Shown here one piece after another: positions 58,859 to 64,000 of a stretch of DNA of 64,000 nucleotides (position 1 is the stretch's first letter; each line of letters starts with the position of its first letter). A program made the position numbers and the translations under genes. This stretch comes from Malurus cyaneus samueli (lineage: Eukaryota; Chordata; Aves; Passeriformes; Maluridae), in NCBI GenBank assembly GCA_009741485.1, contig CM019215.1:73847735-73911734 (forward strand). The letters are read 5' to 3'. Under the pieces are notes generated by a model, which saw nothing but the letters and a program-made list of their open reading frames with translations, ran no database searches and had not been told where the DNA came from.

Positions 58859-60778
58859 AGTTTGTTTTGGTGAAGTGAACATTTATATTCTTCTTTTCCC
58901 ATGGCTTTTCCCTCTTTTGGCTATGTCGCTCCCTTGGACTCCTGCTGGGAAAGTGGCATTGAACTTGCAGCGCTGAAAAGATGATTAATGATAGGCAAAA
59001 CTGTATACAACATGCACTTTATTTGGGGGGGAGGAGCGTGCAGTGAAATGCTGCATTGGAGAATTCTAGGCAAATGGTGTGTGAAATTGTTGACAAATTG
59101 CTCTCATTAAACTCACTAAATGAATGCTTTCATGAGAACATTGGCTTGATATCACCATGTCTAATGTAACTTCTACTTGAAATTGTGTGCGCTGCTATTC
59201 TTATCTTTTAAACCCTTGTAACAGCTTTAATGTCCTGATAAAGCCAACCATTGTAGCTGTCTTCACTGTTCAGTACATGGGATCTAAAGGGAAATTACTA
59301 AGGGTAACTTCCATAAGTGGTTTTGAATTATTCATTAATTTATTACTACTGGTCACCAGAGTTCATAAATGCCAAGAAATGGATTTAGAAATGCCTTAAG
59401 TTCCTCAGACTCTTTAACTTGATCCCTGTCAGTGAAAGGGGCAGCAAAAGGACGAAAGTCACAACAGCATCTGTTTTAGAAAATGCAGCTTTGTATTGTG
59501 TTCAGCCTTGTTGATGGTTGGAAACTTTCACAAAAAAAATGTCTCAAAGACAATAGTGTTTGTTGATCTAGGACATTGACCAGCTTTTAAGTAAGGTCAG
59601 TGTGCACTAGACACTTGCCTTACCATGCTGAATTCTGGCCATCGGCCTAAATATGCCCAGTTGGGCAAAGAATGAAGTGTGAAGCCATTTCAGGGAGAGC
59701 TGCCGGACTGCTGAGCCCTTCAGGGATGAAGGTCAGGCCATGGCCTGGTGCCAGGCTCGCACCACACACGGCGTGTGCGCGTTACCAGGTTCTACCGTGG
59801 CAAAGGGAAACTATCCATGCAAAATGATGCCCCTGCTGACTGTTTACCTTTGATTAAGTAGTTCCTTTAGCTGCTTCAAAAGCATGGGAGACAACAGCCA
59901 ATCCATTGATCAATCATCATAATTGAAAGATGATCCATGTGATGAAACGTTGAGAAATCTCTGTCCTAAACCAAATGTATACCATGCAGAAAATGATATA
60001 AGTATAGATATGAAGCTGTTTTTGTGTTGAAGACTGATGGTAATTTAGAAGAGGGATCAAGAAAGAAAATTGTGGCACAGATACATTGTCAACCACTGTC
60101 TGCTTGGGGTAAAGCCAGATATGGCTGGTCCTTCTTAGAGCTTACTGCAAGGAAAGCTGGAAACCATGCTGCCCAGTTTCCCACATTTTCAGATGATCTC
60201 CATTGCTTTGGAAAACTGTTTCCCTGAATATGGCGTCCCTGAGGTAAAAATTCAGAATCTAAGATCTGTTCTACGGCTGTGATATGCTGAAGCTGAAGCT
60301 TAGGTGGTAGGTTGCACTCTTTGCATTGTCATCAGATGTTCCTCTAAGCAAAGTTTTGTGATGATGAATGGATGGCTGGACTCCTGAAGCCAGCAGGGAG
60401 GGGGAGATTGTGTGGTGAAGGACAGAGTCTCATAAAATAGGAGAAGTATCAACCAAAATTGAATTGAAGAAAATGATGCTTCAGCTGTTGGCTCCCTTTG
60501 CAGTAAGACCCCTATAATATTTCTCTTAACTGCAAAGGACTTGCACAAGAGATTTAATATATATGAGCAAAAATCTTTAGAATAGTAGATCTGAATGTTA
60601 AAAAGGAAATGATACCTCATTTCCCAGAAGCAATTCACTGATTCAGTAGAGCCAGAAATTAACCCACTAGATGATGTCTTATGAAATTTCTGGAAGTATT
60701 AGAGGCATGCTAATTGTGCTGGCTTTACATGTGGACATCATCCTTATGGCAAATTCCCAAATCAGTTATAGGGGCATG
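58859..60778. other. Single-copy DNA with a small CpG-bearing patch
   Basis: At 59701-59800 the sequence is GC-raised with about eight CpG, including CACACGGCGTGTGCGCG, which holds a 6-base inverted repeat around one G (59765-59777). The rest is AT-leaning and unrecognised. Confidence 0.45.
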
Positions 60779-61153
60779 TGTCCTGGTTCTGGCTCGGAAA
60801 GGGACAATTTTTCCTGGCAGTAGCCAGGAGGGACAGGGTCAGGACATTGAGGTTATTCCATACCATGTCAGGTCATGAGCAGGGGATGTGGTGCAGAAGG
60901 GATCCCTCCTGGTCACGTGGAGGGAAGGGAGTTGTGTGGGTAGCATTGTGTTCCTCGTGGTGAGCTCTTGTGTGTGAATCCCTCGCCTCTTGTACACTCT
61001 GTTATCAATACTGTTGCTGTTATTGCTAGTTTCTTATCTCACTGCTGTTTCCAGTAAGTTGTTCTTATCTCAGCCCTTTGTGTCTCCATTTCTCCTCTCC
61101 AGCCCTTCACGGGGAGGGAGAAGGGAGAGTGAGCAAGCAGTGTATGGTTTGGG
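60779..61153 (+). mobile_element. Avian ERV LTR, diverged and 3'-truncated, plus orientation
   Basis: Begins TGTCCTGGTTCTGGCTCGG with a GGACAATTTTTCCTGGCAGT segment. It then has TTATTCCATACCATGTCAGG, TCATGAGCAGGGGATG, a GTTATCAATACTGTTGCTG and TTATTGCTAG region, TTCTTATCTCAGCCC, and GGGAGAGTGAGCAAGCAGTG. This is the order of a widespread bird LTR whose 5' end is TGTCCTGGTTT and whose end region carries GAGTGAGCGAGCGG. The final part up to the CA terminus is missing or unrecognisable after about 61153. No viral coding region adjoins it, so it is probably a solo LTR or remnant. Confidence 0.85.
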
Positions 61154-64000
61154 GTCCTTTTGTGGGAACTCTACCTTGGGGAATACCATTCCTAAACAAC
61201 GACAATATGGGACGAGGCAAGCTGCCTGGGGAGGGACGAAAACTGGAAAAGGCAGGGGACATTTTCACTGAACTTGACGCACGGCACTCTAGAATCACTC
61301 TGCTGGAACATTTCCTAGCAGAGCACACAAACAAGTCTGTCCTGTTGTGCAAGGAGACATACACGTGCTCTTTATGGGCTGATGTTGAACTGTTCCTTTG
61401 CACAAAGACAGCTGCCATCGGTGTCCTCACGCTGATGTTCACACCTGAGCTTTGTTTCATCAGGTAGGTGCTGATGTCTACACAGACACACACTTTTCCT
61501 TCACTGTGGCACAGAAATCCAGCCTGCAGCACTGAAAGAGCTTCTTGTGCATGATTCTTCACACACCCATTTTTCTTGGTGTACCACACCGCTGTTCACA
61601 AACCAAGCTGTGGTTCTTGGTTAAGAGTGCAGGCTGTGGTGACAGTGGTGTTAACGTTACTGATACCAGAGTCACCATTTGCTGGCTTTGCCTTTGGGAG
61701 AAGGAACATCTTTCTCCCAAACTTGTTCTCAGTGGGTGCAAGCTGCCTCAGAAGAAACCTAGTTCAGCTCTATATGTGAGCTGAGTGATCCAGTGACTGG
61801 GCAAGATATGATTCTGCCAGGCCTGTGAGGAGATCTAGAAAGCAAAGAGACTTTTTTCCCTCACTAAACCTTGTACAGAGCTATGTGTGATTTTTTCACG
61901 GAAAACTGAGGAAAGTCAGTCCAAACTTGGAAGAAAATCCAGGCTTGCTGTGCAGGGAGTGACACTACCAAGGCAAAATAAGGCATTTTGGCTGCAGGCT
62001 GGACAACTCAGGTAAGAAGCCTCAGAAAGTCCTGAAAGACAACAAAACCTTCTGATTGAAACTTGATTAAACTCCTGTTCATGTGGCTAAATTTTGCTGC
62101 CTCTCCTTATGAAAAGAAGAAGGAACTGGGAGGGAGCTCATCAGGGCTAAACAATTCAAGAGCCCCTGCCTGTGAGTTTTGTTAGAATGTTTTGCATTAA
62201 CATCAGTCTGAGGCAGAAGAATGGAACTGGCTGCAGCAGCGGCAAGCAACCAGAAGAAAATTGGTTCAGGGAATACTGATGAAGACTGTATGTAGAAGGA
62301 AGTTAGTGGAGATAAGTGCTGGGGAGAAAAATTCTGTGGAAATGCAAGACTGTATTGGTTACCAGCTTGGGAGGAAAGACAGCAGAGGCAGGAAGCAGGG
62401 AAGGAATGCCAGAAAGGTGAAAGTGAGCTTTGCAGAGCCTTTTGCCACGAAGGTGGAAGTGAGGTGTCTGGCATACATGGGGCACGAGAAGCTGAGAATA
62501 CAGCTAGCCAGATGGGAAGAAAGGATGCGAAATGCAGGTTTGGTGTGTGGGTGTTATGGCACTGTTTGTGGGGTAGTGGTTAAAGCAGAAGAAGCAGTGC
62601 TTAGGGAGATGCAGTGGTCAGAAGAAGCTCGGTCTAATGCAGCATCCTCTGGTTGATCCTGCAACACCTGCTGCTTCTTGAGGCGATAAACACTGAAAAA
62701 ACACTTTGTTTTTTCACCCCACTGTTGATTCCTACAGGCTGCTTCTAGACATGGGTTTCCAAAGTTTGTCCACATCCCTGCGTAGGGAGTGTCCACAGTG
62801 TGAAATCTGCTATGAACAATCTGGGCACGACCCTCACCCTGCTCTGTTTGTCACTGGAAGGAAACCTGGCTGCACCTGGAAAGAAGGCCACGAATTTTCC
62901 CAAGAAGAACCATACCAGCCATGGTATTTGTAAATTCTTACATTTCCATCAGTACTTCTCTTAACCCAACTAACAGCAGTCTGTTTAGCAGGGTTCAGGC
63001 TTCCAACACTGAAAATCATTGCTGTACATGTCAGTGTGATGAGGCAATGTATCTTAAATTCATTGTTTGCTCAGCTTTTTGGAGAATGCACCAGCCAACA
63101 CTGTTTTTTAAATCCAATGAAAAACCTCTGTGTTAAAATTGCAAGGTCAGACATAAGCTGTTGAAATGCCAGAATTAATTTTGCTTATACGGTCCCACTA
63201 AGTCTCATTGTGCCTCTGCATTAAAATGCCACAATTTACATAATTGCAAGCTGCTTCTGGGAATGAAGTGGTTTTGCAGCATTGCCTGAAGGCCTCAGGT
63301 TTGTCTGTTGTGGAAGGTGTGCTGCAGACAAGGCAGCGGCATTCAGGGTGGTGGCTCTGGAGCTGTACACAGCCTTCATTCCTTGAGACTTAGGAACTTG
63401 GCTTTTCAAACTCACTATGTTTTCAACAGATTTTACATGTAATGTAAAACATGTTTCAACACGGTCTGAACTTTATTTATTGCTTTTGTTGTTGGAAGAA
63501 GGGAAAAATCTGATCTGAGTGAGAATTTTCTCCTGTGAGTTGAAAACTGAAAACAAAATCAGTAAAAATGTCTTAAAATCTCAGGTTGGTTTAAAACTTT
63601 TAAAGATTTGAATTAGTTGAAGTTCTGAAAGAAGTTTAAAATAAAGCTGGATCTTTATTTTACAGAACTGCCTGTATTTCATCTGGTCTAAGATCCATCA
63701 GACAACCTATCAGAACATAAACTTATCTTATCCAAAATGTCCTAGAACTTGAGCACCACCTTGATTTAGTGCATTTCAACCAGACCTATTGAAGTCATTG
63801 TGGGACCAGAGCCTTTGCTTGGCTGGAGCAGCCTGACCTCATGCAAGTGGATGCTCACAGAGTTCTCAGCCAGCACAACAGGCTCTACTTAAAGCTGCCC
63901 CATAAAATGCAGTGTGAACTATCCTCACATCCTGCAGCTTTTAGCCATGCAGATCCAGTCACTCATAATGATACCACGGCTACTAATGAGAAAATGGCAC
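61154..64000. other. Single-copy non-coding DNA
   Basis: No recognised repeat. Frames of up to 160 codons (61107-61589 minus, 61078-61467 plus, 62079-62474 minus, 62261-62656 plus) come in opposed overlapping pairs, which argues against coding. A good donor-like CAG|GTAGGT lies at 61461-61469, downstream of the LTR. Confidence 0.45.

Noticed and set aside
61078..61589. Opposed open frames of 129 and 160 codons
   Set aside because: The plus frame begins inside LTR sequence, the frames overlap on opposite strands and neither resembles a protein family.
62079..62656. Opposed 131-codon open frames
   Set aside because: Both strands are open over the same bases, with no recognised motif and no splice support.
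1..64000. tRNA, rRNA, CRISPR or bacterial-type operon
   Set aside because: No B-box-like GGTTCGAATCC within a cloverleaf, no rRNA core words, no regularly spaced direct repeats, and coding density is far too low for a prokaryote.

Overview
This window reads as nuclear DNA of a bird. The evidence is a set of CR1 non-LTR retrotransposon copies with the avian 3' end (the octamer-like ATTCTATGATTCTATGA tail and its reverse complement ACAGAATCACAGAAT), plus two solo-LTR-like blocks of types I recognise from bird genomes. The rest is AT-leaning, CpG-poor, mostly single-copy sequence. Nothing looks bacterial: there are no operons, no dense coding and no ribosome-binding sites. The host family or species cannot be fixed from the sequence alone.

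Layout. 1-5 kb: single-copy DNA with a short CR1 tail (+) and a CR1 copy (-). 5-8 kb: two moderately GC-raised blocks, the second ending near a 34-base poly(A). 8-27 kb: single-copy AT-leaning DNA with a compound AT/TG microsatellite (16.1 kb), a 47-base poly(T) (18.6 kb), a miRNA-precursor-like hairpin (21.75-21.83 kb) and an isolated GC- and CpG-rich patch followed by tandem AATAAA signals (23.0-23.2 kb). 27-29.3 kb: two CR1 copies (-) and an AT-only patch. 33.7-35.6 kb: a pyrimidine-rich stretch, then a 439-base uninterrupted polypurine tract, the most extreme sequence in the window. 38.5 kb: a possible non-coding exon. 40.8-41.9 kb: a solo LTR on the minus strand. 45.3 kb: a short telomere-like block. 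46.9-49.2 kb: two candidate exons, one on each strand, with a CR1 tail between them. 50.3 kb: a strand-asymmetric G/T tract. 52.6-53.2 kb: an unidentified minus-strand open region. 53.4-56.8 kb: one decayed and one well-preserved CR1 (+), with a possible older repeat between. 60.8-61.15 kb: a second solo-LTR-like block (+). The last 3 kb is single-copy.

No complete protein-coding gene can be supported. The longest open frames fall in simple repeat or antisense to an LTR, and must not be read as genes. The window is best described as gene-poor intergenic or deep-intronic bird DNA. The items most worth following are the hairpin at 21750-21830, the minus-strand candidate exon at 48867-49171, the polypurine tract at 35192-35630 and the CpG patch at 22979-23160. 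Repeat identities come from pattern recognition of well-known avian consensus sequences, not from a search; candidate exons and the hairpin are inferences from splice-like signals and base pairing read by eye.
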